Shown here in pieces: positions 15,291 through 23,693 of a stretch of DNA of 64,000 nucleotides. Under the pieces are notes generated by a model. The model worked only from the letters and a program-made list of their open reading frames with translations, was not told the DNA's origin and made no database searches. Numbering within the stretch: the first letter of the stretch is position 1; every line of letters begins with the position of its first letter. The DNA is from Hyphomonadaceae bacterium. Its GTDB lineage: Bacteria; Pseudomonadota; Alphaproteobacteria; Caulobacterales; Aquidulcibacteraceae. The stretch covers positions 474,501 through 538,500 of the forward strand of contig JAHBYF010000004.1 in assembly GCA_019636095.1 (NCBI GenBank). The letters are read 5' to 3'. Made by a program: the position numbers and the translations under genes.

Positions 15291-17924
15291 TCAGCTCATC
15301 GCTTCGGCGATCAATGAGGCCGCGTCTTCCAGAACCGCCTCGTCGGCGCCGCCGCGGACGCCGACTTTTCCCATCTCCAGCATGACCGGTGCGGCGAAGG
15401 GCGAGACGTGCGGCAGATCGCGATGCACGATCTTGCCCTTGATGCGCGCCAGGAGCGCGCCGACGCGTTTGATGTCGAGATAGCCCTCACCGGCGTCGGC
15501 GAAGGCGGCCTGCATCAGAATATGATCGGGCTCGTATTGTTTGAGCACGTCGTAGATCAAATCGGCGGAGAACGTGACTTGGCGTCCGGTCTTGCGTTCA
15601 GCGCCAGGGGCGTTGCGGCTGATCATGCCGGCGATGACAGCGCATTTCGAAAATGTCGATTTCATCAGCGTACTTTCGCCGAGCCAAGATTCGAGATCGT
15701 CACCAAGCATGTCTTCGTCGAAAAGCTGGGTGAAATCGATGTCGCCCATTGGCTCTAACCCCCAAACGGCCATGGCGTACTCGCTGGCGAGGAAACCGAT
15801 GGGGTTCTTGCCGAGGCGCTCAAGGCGGCGTGTGACCAGAACGCCGAGCGTCTGCTGCGCGAGGCGGCCTTCGAACGGATAGCAAACAAGATAGTGCTTG
15901 CCGCCGCGCGGGAAGGTTTCGATCAACATTTCGTCCGGCGCGGGCACAACCGAGCGGCGTTTCTGCATCTTGATCCATTCGCGCACCTGCGGCGGCAGAG
16001 CCTTCTGCCGCTTCGGCTCATGCAGCATGAGTCGCACGCGATCAGCCAAGAATGTCGAGAGCGGAAACTTGCCGCCGGCGTAGGACGGCACCTTCGGACT
16101 TTGCTGATCGCTGGCGCGGACGACGAGCGCGTCGGTTTCGCGTACGCCGATCAGGCGTAGAATTTCGCCGGCGAATAGGAACGTATCGCCAGGCGCCAGG
16201 CCTTCGATGAAATATTCCTCGATCTGACCCAGGCGCCGGCCGGCGACGAGTGGCGACGGCCCCTCTTTCTTCGGCGTTCCAGGCCGCGGACGCGCACCGG
16301 CGCGATGCGCCAAGCGGACGTCCAGCATCTCGGACTCCACAATGGCGCCGACATTCATGCGATGTTGCTGGGCGACGGAGGCATTGCGCGCACGCCAGCG
16401 ATTGGTGTGCGGGTCTTGGACGATGCGGCGATAGCGATCATAGCTGCGGAGCGCATAGCCGCCGGTGGCAACGAGATCGACGCTGCGATCAAATTGCGCG
16501 CGGGCGAGATTTTGGTAGGGCAGCGTGCTGACAATCTCGGCGTAGAGTTCGTCCGCGTCGAACGGTTCGCCGCAGGCGCAGCCCATGACGTGCTGCGCGA
16601 GACAGTCAAGGCCTCCAATACGGCGCGACTCGCCATCCAAGGCGCCCTCCTTCACCGCTTCCTGCGCTGAGCGGCATTCGAGGACTTCGAAACGATTGCT
16701 TGGCGCGAGAAGGGCGCGCGAGGGTTCGTTGTAGCGATGGTTGGCGCGGCCAATGCGTTGGACAAGGCGCGCGCAGCCCTTCGGCGCACCGATCTGGATG
16801 ACAAGATCAACGTCGCCCCAGTCGATGCCAAGGTCGAGGGTGGACGTGCAGACAACGGCGCGAAGCTTGCCATCGGCCATCGCGGCTTCGACCTTACGCC
16901 GCTGCGCGACATCGAGAGAGCCGTGGTGGAGCGCGATAGGTAAGCCGTCATCATTCACGCGCCAAAGCTCTTGGAACGTCATCTCCGCTTGCGCTCGGGT
17001 ATTGACGAAGACCAGCGCCAGTTTGGTGCGCTTGATCGTCTCGTAGATTTCCGGAATGGCGTGGCGGGCTGTGTGACCTGACCAAGGAATGTGCGCGTCA
17101 GAATCAAGCACATCGATGACAGGTTGCGCGCCCGGAGGGGCGCGGACGATGATGTCCGTGCCTTCTCCCCTTCTCCCTTGCGGAGAAGGGGTCGGGGGAT
17201 GAGGGGCGCTCAAACGCCCCGGCGCCTGCACGTCGGAACGCCCCTCACCCGGCCGCTGCGCGGCCACCCTCTCCGCAAGGGAGAGGGTTGAAGCGTTGCC
17301 CATCAGCCATCGCACCAGGCCTTCTTCATCCGCGACCGTTGCACTCAGGCCGATGCGCCGATGCGTGGGCGCCCAGCGTTGCAAGCGCGCCAGAGCGAGC
17401 GCAAGCAGATCGCCACGCTTCGTCGGCGCGAGCGCGTGAATTTCATCGATGATGATTGCTTGTAGGTCTTCAAAAAAGACGCTCGCGTGCTCGGATGCGA
17501 TGAGCAAGGACAATTGCTCGGGCGTGGTGAGCAAGATGTCCGGCGGTTGCGCACGTTGGCGTTGGCGTTTGGACGGCGGCGTATCGCCGGTGCGGCTTTC
17601 GATGCGCACGCCAAGCTGCATTTCGCTCGCGGGCGTATTGAGGTTACGGGCAACATCGGTCGTCAGCGCCTTCAACGGCGAAATGTAGAGCGTGTGCAAG
17701 CGGTGCGGCCGGCGCGAGCCTTCGGCCTTCAGTGGCGCCAACTCAATCAGGCTCGGCAAAAAGCCGGCCAAAGTCTTGCCAGCGCCGGTTGGCGCGATCA
17801 GCAAGGTGGACAAACCGGCTTGCGCGCGCGAGATGAGTTCGAGTTGATGGGGCCGCGGGGCCCAGCCGCGCGCGGCAAACCATTCCTCGAATGGCGATGG
17901 CAACAAAGGCGCGCGGGCGTCCAC
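15291..17924 (-). CDS. ligase-associated DEXH helicase (Lhr-type) with in-frame repeat insertion
   Basis: A superfamily 2 helicase of about 877 residues. Motifs: Walker A APTGAGKT near residue 45, DEIH box IIIDEIHALAP near 160, SAT motif GLSATVADEEG near 195, and motif VI QRIGRANHR in the second RecA domain, then a long Lhr-core C-terminus. It matches the ligase-associated DNA damage response helicase, the partner of PdeM, an MBL exonuclease and an ATP-dependent ligase; the last two are not in this window. Between the SAT motif and the second RecA domain, about 44 residues (APHPPTPSPQGRRGEG and flanks) are encoded by a palindromic repeat. Start: GTG 17924 chosen; TTG 17942 is an alternative. 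Confidence 0.9.
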   Translation of the reverse strand: MDARAPLLPSPFEEWFAARGWAPRPHQLELISRAQAGLSTLLIAPTGAGKTLAGFLPSLIELAPLKAEGSRRPHRLHTLYISPLKALTTDVARNLNTPASEMQLGVRIESRTGDTPPSKRQRQRAQPPDILLTTPEQLSLLIASEHASVFFEDLQAIIIDEIHALAPTKRGDLLALALARLQRWAPTHRRIGLSATVADEEGLVRWLMGNASTLSLAERVAAQRPGEGRSDVQAPGRLSAPHPPTPSPQGRRGEGTDIIVRAPPGAQPVIDVLDSDAHIPWSGHTARHAIPEIYETIKRTKLALVFVNTRAQAEMTFQELWRVNDDGLPIALHHGSLDVAQRRKVEAAMADGKLRAVVCTSTLDLGIDWGDVDLVIQIGAPKGCARLVQRIGRANHRYNEPSRALLAPSNRFEVLECRSAQEAVKEGALDGESRRIGGLDCLAQHVMGCACGEPFDADELYAEIVSTLPYQNLARAQFDRSVDLVATGGYALRSYDRYRRIVQDPHTNRWRARNASVAQQHRMNVGAIVESEMLDVRLAHRAGARPRPGTPKKEGPSPLVAGRRLGQIEEYFIEGLAPGDTFLFAGEILRLIGVRETDALVVRASDQQSPKVPSYAGGKFPLSTFLADRVRLMLHEPKRQKALPPQVREWIKMQKRRSVVPAPDEMLIETFPRGGKHYLVCYPFEGRLAQQTLGVLVTRRLERLGKNPIGFLASEYAMAVWGLEPMGDIDFTQLFDEDMLGDDLESWLGESTLMKSTFSKCAVIAGMISRNAPGAERKTGRQVTFSADLIYDVLKQYEPDHILMQAAFADAGEGYLDIKRVGALLARIKGKIVHRDLPHVSPFAAPVMLEMGKVGVRGGADEAVLEDAASLIAEAMS
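17167..17287. repeat. inverted pair of palindromic repeat units inside the helicase gene
   Basis: Unit B (17167-17191) is CCCCTTCTCC-CTTGC-GGAGAAGGGG, a perfect 10-bp hairpin. Unit A (17267-17287) is CCCTCTCC-GCAAG-GGAGAGGG, an 8-bp hairpin. The loops are reverse complements, and each unit has a matching GAGGGG or CCCCTC flank (17201-17206 and 17241-17246). The units are thus inverted copies of one element. Such CTCTCC-GCAA-type repeats are familiar as intergenic elements in many proteobacteria; here the pair lies in coding sequence and keeps the frame open. Confidence 0.8.
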
Positions 17925-18007
17925 GCCCTCTATGTAGCGCAACGGCGCCCAGATCGAAGCCCCTGCCCGCCGTTGAGTGGCCGCAATTGGCGTGGCATTG
18001 TCGCGGC

Positions 18008-18679
18008 ATGTTCGGTTGGTTCCGCCTCGTTGCGTTTATAGCGGTCGCCGGCTTTGCTGCGGCCACCGCGGCGCAAAACGTTGGCTCGGCGCTGCTGACG
18101 CAGGCGGTCACCGCAACCCAAACGGCGAAGACGGACTACGCGTTCGACTTTGAACTCGACACCGCAAAGACCAACTGGCGTGCGCACTTTGATCCGGCGG
18201 CGAGCCCCCGCTTGCGCCTGGTCACGCCGCAGCGCAGCGACCTCGCCAATGACGAACGGCGCGCGTTTGACCGGATGGCCGAGGACTTCGAGGGCGTTTC
18301 ATGGTGCGCGAGCGAAGGCATGGGGCGCGTCGCCGACGTGCGGTTGCTGCGCGAGGATGAGACGAGCGCTACTTATACGTTTCAGCCGACACGCGAAAGC
18401 GTTCGCGGCGAGCAAGCGCGACGCTTCGCCGACCGCCTGCGCGGTGAGGTTACAATCCAAAAAGCGACGCCTGACATCACCCGCGTACGGCTCTATGTGC
18501 CGGAGGCGTTTAGCCCAATGCCGCTTGTGCGGCTTGACGCTCTCAACATCGTCATCACCTGCCAAGCGGCGCCGAACGGACGCCGTTATGCGGCGGAAAC
18601 GACCAGCCGCGTGCAAGGCAGCGCATTCGGCCAGACGTTTGACGAACGCTCAATACAACGCGCGCGGAATCTCCAATGA
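18008..18679 (+). CDS. secreted hypothetical protein
   Basis: A 223-residue protein with an N-terminal hydrophobic signal (FRLVAFIAVAGFAAATAAQ) and likely cleavage after AAA or TAA, so it is probably periplasmic. The mature part mixes beta and charged segments, with two cysteines (SWCASEG and VITCQAAP) that could form a disulfide. No family recognised. The start ATG at 18008 is chosen because it puts the signal peptide at the N-terminus. Its stop overlaps the next gene's start (ATGA), so it belongs to a three-gene overlapping operon with a two-helix membrane protein and an NTF2-like protein. Confidence 0.7.
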   Translation: MFGWFRLVAFIAVAGFAAATAAQNVGSALLTQAVTATQTAKTDYAFDFELDTAKTNWRAHFDPAASPRLRLVTPQRSDLANDERRAFDRMAEDFEGVSWCASEGMGRVADVRLLREDETSATYTFQPTRESVRGEQARRFADRLRGEVTIQKATPDITRVRLYVPEAFSPMPLVRLDALNIVITCQAAPNGRRYAAETTSRVQGSAFGQTFDERSIQRARNLQ

Positions 18680-19362
18680 ATTACCAGACGTTAGATCCGG
18701 CGCGCATCATCGCGACGTTGGATCGCCTGAGGGATCGCATAACGCGTCGCTTTCCCGAGTCCGGGCTAAGCCAGGTAAGCGAGCAGCTTGCACAAACGGC
18801 ACGGCGCACGCACACGCGCGCCGTGGAAATTTCCGCCAATAATTGGCCGCTGCGCTTCGCCGTCACGGCGATCATAGTTGGCGGCGCGGCGGCCATCGTC
18901 TGGGCGGTTCGCCTGCTTCATATCGAAAATGTCGAGACCAACGTCGGCCTGCTGCAAACGCTCGAAGCGGCTGTCAACTTGGTCATCCTGTTCGGCGGCG
19001 CGACCTGGTTTCTGGTTGGACTAGACGACCGCCTGAAGCGTCAGCGAGCGCTGGAACAGCTGCACACTCTGCGCTCGATGGCCCACGTCGTGGACATGCA
19101 CCAACTCACCAAAGACCCCTACGCGATCACGTTGGAAGGCGAAGCGTCGCTGACACCCCAGGAATTAGCGCGCTATCTCGACTATTGCGCCGAGATGCTG
19201 GCGCTGATCGCCAAGCTGGCTGCACTCTACGCCGATCGCGTGCGCGACCCCGTCGTCATCGATGCGGTGACGGAAGTCGAAAACCTGACCACGGGCTTGT
19301 CTCGAAAGATTTGGCAGAAAATTTCGTTGATCGCCAACGTACGTGGAGACGCCGCAACATGA
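18676..19362 (+). CDS. two-helix membrane protein of unknown function
   Basis: A 228-residue protein. Residues 1-55 are a soluble amphipathic region; membrane helices lie near 58-76 (RFAVTAIIVGGAAAIVWAV) and 98-115 (AVNLVILFGGATWFLVG). The C-terminal 110 residues are cytoplasmic and helical, with a conserved-looking LHTLRSMAHVVDMHQLTKDP segment and a helical bundle around YLDYCAEMLALIAKLAALY. Some proteobacterial proteins of this layout are annotated only as hypothetical. It overlaps both neighbours by ATGA, so the three proteins are probably made in similar amounts and may act together. Function unknown. Confidence 0.75.
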   Translation: MNYQTLDPARIIATLDRLRDRITRRFPESGLSQVSEQLAQTARRTHTRAVEISANNWPLRFAVTAIIVGGAAAIVWAVRLLHIENVETNVGLLQTLEAAVNLVILFGGATWFLVGLDDRLKRQRALEQLHTLRSMAHVVDMHQLTKDPYAITLEGEASLTPQELARYLDYCAEMLALIAKLAALYADRVRDPVVIDAVTEVENLTTGLSRKIWQKISLIANVRGDAAT

Positions 19363-19787
19363 GCCAGTTGGCCGAACAGCGCATTGCACTTGTCGCCAAG
19401 CACATGGCCTCGGAGATCACACACGATTTCGAGACGACGATGTCGACGTTTGACCATCCACGCTACGAACTGTTCGGCGGCGGCCAAGTGTTCGATGGCG
19501 CAGATGCGGTGATGAATTATTTTAAGAATTCTCGCCGAGCTTTCCCGGATCAGGCCAACGAACCCATCCAGCTGCGAGCCATGGAGGATGCGGTGCTGGC
19601 GGAATTCTGGCTGACCGGCACGCACCAAGGCCCCATACAAACGCCGCAGGGAGAACTGGCGCCGACAGGCAAGAAAATCCGTGTGCGGATGGCGGCGGTA
19701 TTCGAGTTCGCTCCTGGCGGAACGGGCATCATCTGCGAGCGAGTCTACTTTGATTCCGCAACCATCCTGCGCCAACTTACTAATTGA
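19359..19787 (+). CDS. NTF2-like (SnoaL-type) protein
   Basis: A 142-residue protein with the cone-shaped NTF2-like fold signature of SnoaL/ester-cyclase relatives: an N-terminal helix (EQRIALVAKHMASEITHDFE), FDHPRYELFGGG, then GADAVMNYFKNSRRAFPD and a long final strand pattern RVRMAAVFEFAPGGTGIICE. The family includes enzymes and small-ligand-binding proteins; no catalytic assignment is possible. ATG at 19359 overlaps the upstream stop as ATGA. It is the last gene of a three-gene operon; a 90-base gap then separates it from the response regulator gene. Confidence 0.78.
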   Translation: MSQLAEQRIALVAKHMASEITHDFETTMSTFDHPRYELFGGGQVFDGADAVMNYFKNSRRAFPDQANEPIQLRAMEDAVLAEFWLTGTHQGPIQTPQGELAPTGKKIRVRMAAVFEFAPGGTGIICERVYFDSATILRQLTN

Positions 19788-19877
19788 GATTAACGATCCG
19801 TCGGCCGCGGTCTTTCAACGAAAACAAAATAAATCGGAACTAGCATCTCAGGCTGTCTTGGGAGCTGGGGCCGATAT

Positions 19878-20780
19878 ATGCAGGGGGTAGATCAATTCGA
19901 TCCGTCTAACCTGACTGCGCTCGTCCTCGACGAAAATCACTACGAACGCGGCATATCGGTAGATCAATTGCGCGCCATGGGCTTCGGTCGCGCCATCGGC
20001 ACGGCGAACACGATGGAAGCCTGGGAAGCTGTGCGACTCTGCAATCCTGATGTCATTCTGATGGATTGGATCGACGGGACCGGAGGTGACGGCCTCGAGT
20101 TCGCGCGACGTATCCGTAAGAGCGAAGAGACGCTCAATCGGGCCGTGCCCATGTTCATGCTAACCACGCGCGGCGCGGCAGCGGACGTGGAACTGGCGCG
20201 CAGGGCCGGAATCGACGGCTACTTGCGTAAGCCGATCTCGGCGCTTGCACTGCAGCAACGGGTGAAGACGGTTATCTCCCACCCGCAGCCATTTGTGGTC
20301 ACGGCAAGCTATGTCGGACCATGCCGCCGTCGGCCACGGCCAGACCTCAACTATCTCGGTCCCTTGCGCCGCCTCGACGACAAGGCTCCCGAGCAACTCG
20401 TCAAGGGTGAGGCTGAAATACTGGACCTCAAGGCAGAGCTCGCGCGTGCAAGCGTTGCCGCACTTGAGGTCGCGGCAAAGACGTTGCAGCCGGGCGACTC
20501 TGTACAAGCGCGCGTCGTCTATCGCGCCGTGCAGGAACTCATCGACGTCGGCGAGCAGATCGGCGATCAGAGCCTAGTGCTCGGAGCAGGCGAGATGGCG
20601 CGATACCTCCAGGCGCAAGGCGCAACCGACCGCCTCGATCCGGAAGTCGTGCGCACGCACGTAGCTGCGCTGCACCAGTTGGCTCACCTCCCCCACGCGC
20701 TTTGCGAAGAACGCCAGCGGGTTGCGGCCAGCTTGAAGCGCATGGTTGATAAGAAGCTGAAACAGGCCGACGCGGCTTAG
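19878..20780 (+). CDS. atypical response regulator with helical C-terminal domain
   Basis: A 300-residue protein with an N-terminal receiver domain (residues 10-130). Phosphoacceptor Asp63 (LMDWIDG), Thr96/Thr97 (MLTTRG) and Lys118 (LRKPIS) are in place, and the acidic pair is Asp18-Glu19. The C-terminal 160 residues are helical (LKAELARASVAALEVAAKTL) and show no DNA-binding, GGDEF, EAL or kinase motif. Such proteins usually act by phospho-dependent protein contacts. ATG 19878 follows GGGAGCTGGGG. There is no adjacent histidine kinase, so the partner is unknown. Confidence 0.82.
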   Translation: MQGVDQFDPSNLTALVLDENHYERGISVDQLRAMGFGRAIGTANTMEAWEAVRLCNPDVILMDWIDGTGGDGLEFARRIRKSEETLNRAVPMFMLTTRGAAADVELARRAGIDGYLRKPISALALQQRVKTVISHPQPFVVTASYVGPCRRRPRPDLNYLGPLRRLDDKAPEQLVKGEAEILDLKAELARASVAALEVAAKTLQPGDSVQARVVYRAVQELIDVGEQIGDQSLVLGAGEMARYLQAQGATDRLDPEVVRTHVAALHQLAHLPHALCEERQRVAASLKRMVDKKLKQADAA

Positions 20781-20853
20781 GCTGATCCGCGTGCCACGCA
20801 CGCGCGTACGACCTCTCGGACCATCCGAAGCATTGCACGCCAAGGAACGAGAG

Positions 20854-21255
20854 ATGCTGACCTATATAATCGCTTGGATCACGACGTCCGTTGTTTTTCT
20901 CGGCCTGGACGCCACTTGGCTCTCAACAATGAACAAGGCGCTCTACAAGCCAGTGATGGGCGAGATGATGCGTCCTAGCCCCGACTTCGGTGCGGCGGGC
21001 GTATTTTATCTCATCTATATCAGCGCGATCGTGTTCTTTGCCGTAGCGCCGGGACTGGAGAAAGCGAGCTTGAGCAAGGCGCTGATCAATGGCGCGATTC
21101 TCGGGTTTGTTGCCTACGCCACCTATGATCTGAGTAACCAGGCAACGCTGAAGTTTTGGAACTTGAAGCTGACCCTTGTCGATATGGCGTGGGGCACACT
21201 TGCAACGGCGGCGGCGGCAGCGATTGCTTACGCCGTGTCGTCTCGATTTGGCTGA
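20854..21255 (+). CDS. DUF2177 family membrane protein
   Basis: A 133-residue protein with four membrane helices matching DUF2177: IIAWITTSVVFLGLDATWLS near the start, GVFYLIYISAIVFFAVAPG, ALINGAILGFVAYATYDLSN and a C-terminal helix. ATG at 20854 has AAGGAACGAGAG upstream; the longer frame lacks a ribosome site. The 3' end overlaps the convergent UMF1 transporter gene by 28 bases. Family function is unknown. Confidence 0.88.
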   Translation: MLTYIIAWITTSVVFLGLDATWLSTMNKALYKPVMGEMMRPSPDFGAAGVFYLIYISAIVFFAVAPGLEKASLSKALINGAILGFVAYATYDLSNQATLKFWNLKLTLVDMAWGTLATAAAAAIAYAVSSRFG

Positions 21256-22643
21256 GGCGGGCTTACGAAGAAGAGCAGCGACAGCCCCGCCAGCAATAAC
21301 AGCGCGATCGATGCAAAGCCGCCGCGTAGACTATGGTAGGCGGTCGTGAAGTACGCAACCAAACCGGGCGCGAGCCAGGCGGTTGCCGAACCGGAGAGCG
21401 CGTAGAGACCAAAAACCTCGCCTTCCATGCCTGCCGGCGCCAAGCGCGCCATCAGAGCCCGGCTCGATCCGTAGGCGGCGGTGATCGAAACCGCGATGAC
21501 AACTGCGAATGCGAGATATGCCAACTCGGGCGCCGTGGCGAACAACGGACTATCCCAGACCACGACATTCGGTTCGGTTGGCATGAAGAAAATCGAAGTC
21601 GGCGACATCGAGACCATGAAGATCAAGCACACCAGCGTGACGCCGATTTCAATGACGACGGCGCGCTTCAGCCCCACTGCATGATCCAGCCAACCACTTA
21701 CGATGCCGCCCAGCACCGCGAAGATGCTGAGCAAGATGCCGTAGGAAAGCATCTCTAGCAGACCCCACCCCATGACGCCTGAGGCGTAGACGCCACTAAA
21801 TATGAGGATCGCGGTCTTTCCGTCCGCGTAAAGCATCCGCGCAACGAGAAAGAGCGCTGTATTACGATAATGATTGAGCTTTCTGATCGTGCGGATGACG
21901 TTGCCGACGCCGTGGCGCATGGCGTCACCCAACTTTTCGCCGGTTGTCGTCAGATCAGGCGTGTAGAGAAAGAGTGGGATCGCAAAAAGGATAAGCCAGA
22001 TCGCGCACAAGATCGTCACAACGCGATCCGGTTCATGCTGAGCGCGATCGAGCCCGAACAACGGTGCGTCTGGCACAAACGGCAGCGGCACCTGTCCCGG
22101 CAACGCGATGGTCACCAGCACAAACACGAGGAGAAGCACCGACGCCGCGTTGCCCAGAGACAGTCCCAGTCCCGACACGCGAGAAAGCACAGCGACAGGT
22201 GCGGCGCGCGTTAGCATCGAGTTGTGCAGCACCTCAGTATAGACGAACGCAACGCCCGACGCTGTCGTCACCGCTCCCAACAGCCAGAGTGGCAAGCCGG
22301 CGTTGCCCGGCAGAGCCCACCACATCGCACCGATGCAAATGGCGAGCGCAGCTATGGCGGCGGCAAGAAGCGGCTTGCGGCGGCCCATACGATCCGCCGC
22401 AGCTCCAAGAAACGGCGACGTGATCGCAATGATGATCCCCGCGGTCGCGTGCCAACCGGCTATCATCGCTTGGCCACGTACAGGATCACCGATCACCACG
22501 TTCGAAACGTAAGGCGCGAACACGTAGATCGTACCGAGGATGACCCACGGATTGCGGGCCCATTCGAACAGCGCCCAGCTCCACGCGCCGCGACTGATCT
22601 CTTGCCCCGGCAGCGGAGACGAAAGGCCGGGGGCTATGGTCAT
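21228..22643 (-). CDS. MFS transporter, UMF1 (Atg22-like) family
   Basis: A 471-residue transporter with about 12 membrane helices. The N-terminal WSWALFEWARNPWVILGTIY is the UMF1 hallmark, and loop 2-3 carries GAAADRMGRRKPLL, the MFS motif A. UMF1 relatives include yeast Atg22, a vacuolar amino-acid effluxer; bacterial substrates are not established. It is followed upstream on the same strand by an esterase gene that ends one base before its start, suggesting an operon of TetR, esterase and transporter. Confidence 0.88.
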   Translation of the reverse strand: MTIAPGLSSPLPGQEISRGAWSWALFEWARNPWVILGTIYVFAPYVSNVVIGDPVRGQAMIAGWHATAGIIIAITSPFLGAAADRMGRRKPLLAAAIAALAICIGAMWWALPGNAGLPLWLLGAVTTASGVAFVYTEVLHNSMLTRAAPVAVLSRVSGLGLSLGNAASVLLLVFVLVTIALPGQVPLPFVPDAPLFGLDRAQHEPDRVVTILCAIWLILFAIPLFLYTPDLTTTGEKLGDAMRHGVGNVIRTIRKLNHYRNTALFLVARMLYADGKTAILIFSGVYASGVMGWGLLEMLSYGILLSIFAVLGGIVSGWLDHAVGLKRAVVIEIGVTLVCLIFMVSMSPTSIFFMPTEPNVVVWDSPLFATAPELAYLAFAVVIAVSITAAYGSSRALMARLAPAGMEGEVFGLYALSGSATAWLAPGLVAYFTTAYHSLRGGFASIALLLLAGLSLLFFVSPPQPNRDDTA

Positions 22644-23678
22644 CTAGAGATTGCCTTTGAGAGCGGCGGCGGTTTCGCGTGCGATCTGCCGGATCGCGGC
22701 TTCGGCCGCCGGCGCTGCGGACGGAAACGCTACGAAGCCGTGCGGCAGCGAGTCGAAGCGCGTGTAGGACACTTTGACACCAGCCTCTTGCAAGCGCTCG
22801 GCGTAAGCAGCGCCCTGATCCAGCAGCATGTCGAAGCCTGCTCCATAGATGAGCGCTGGCGCGAGCCCACGCAGATCCTGCGTCCGTCCCGGTGAAACGC
22901 GCGGATCGCTCGGGTCAGCATTCTCGGGCAAATATTGCTTCACGAAGAAGTCGATGGTCTCGGCGGTGAGCGGCCACGCGTCGGCAAAATCGTGCATGGA
23001 CGGCGTCTCGGACACGAAATCGATGCCGGGATAGATGAGCAGCTGCACAACGGGCGGCTTTGTCTTGCGCATCTCTTGCGCGATGATGGCGGAGAAGAGC
23101 CCGCCCATGGAATCGCCGCCGACCGCCGCCTTGCCGACCGGCGCGCCGTAGCGGGCGGCGTTGTCGACGGCCCAGCTATAGGCGGCGATGCAATCGTCGA
23201 GCCCGGTCGGATATTTGAACTCGGGCGCAAGCCGGTAGTCGACTGAGAGCACCGGCGCACCGGCTTGCTTGGCGATCAGCCCGCACAAACGATGGCAACT
23301 TTCGAGCGAGCCGATCACGCCGCCACCGAAGTGAAGGTACACCATCATCGCGGCGGAGTTGTCGCGCACGGTCGGCAGATAGAGCCGGCATGGCACAGAA
23401 TGGCTACGGCCGGTCACGTAGACTTTCTCGACGCGCACGCCGGAGACTCTGCCGCCGCCGAAGAGTTCAGCGCCTGCTTCCGTTTGCGCACGCAGAATCT
23501 GGACGTTCATCTGGTCCCAAGGGATCGCGCGCTGGCGCGCTTGCGCTTCCAAGAATTGCATACGCGGGTCGAGTGTCATGCCGCGCACCGTGCGTGGACT
23601 TCCACCCGATGCTTTCACCAATGCTTCGTCGGAACGCGACAGAGCAAGATGCACAAGCGCTTTGCGCAACCAGGACAA
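22644..23678 (-). CDS. alpha/beta hydrolase, hormone-sensitive-lipase family
   Basis: A 344-residue carboxylesterase of the HSL (AB hydrolase-3) type. Oxyanion motif YLHFGGG at 114-120 (Phe replaces Gly in the usual HGGG), nucleophile Ser190 in GGDSMGG, acid probably Asp283 in GFDMLLD, and His313 in LPHGFVAF. The start is TTG at 23678; it is supported by AGGAG seven bases upstream, just past the tetR stop. The gene lies between the TetR regulator and a UMF1 transporter, so all three may be regulated together, for example in handling an ester. Confidence 0.88.
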   Translation of the reverse strand: MSWLRKALVHLALSRSDEALVKASGGSPRTVRGMTLDPRMQFLEAQARQRAIPWDQMNVQILRAQTEAGAELFGGGRVSGVRVEKVYVTGRSHSVPCRLYLPTVRDNSAAMMVYLHFGGGVIGSLESCHRLCGLIAKQAGAPVLSVDYRLAPEFKYPTGLDDCIAAYSWAVDNAARYGAPVGKAAVGGDSMGGLFSAIIAQEMRKTKPPVVQLLIYPGIDFVSETPSMHDFADAWPLTAETIDFFVKQYLPENADPSDPRVSPGRTQDLRGLAPALIYGAGFDMLLDQGAAYAERLQEAGVKVSYTRFDSLPHGFVAFPSAAPAAEAAIRQIARETAAALKGNL

Positions 23679-23693
23679 CGCGATGCTCCTAGA

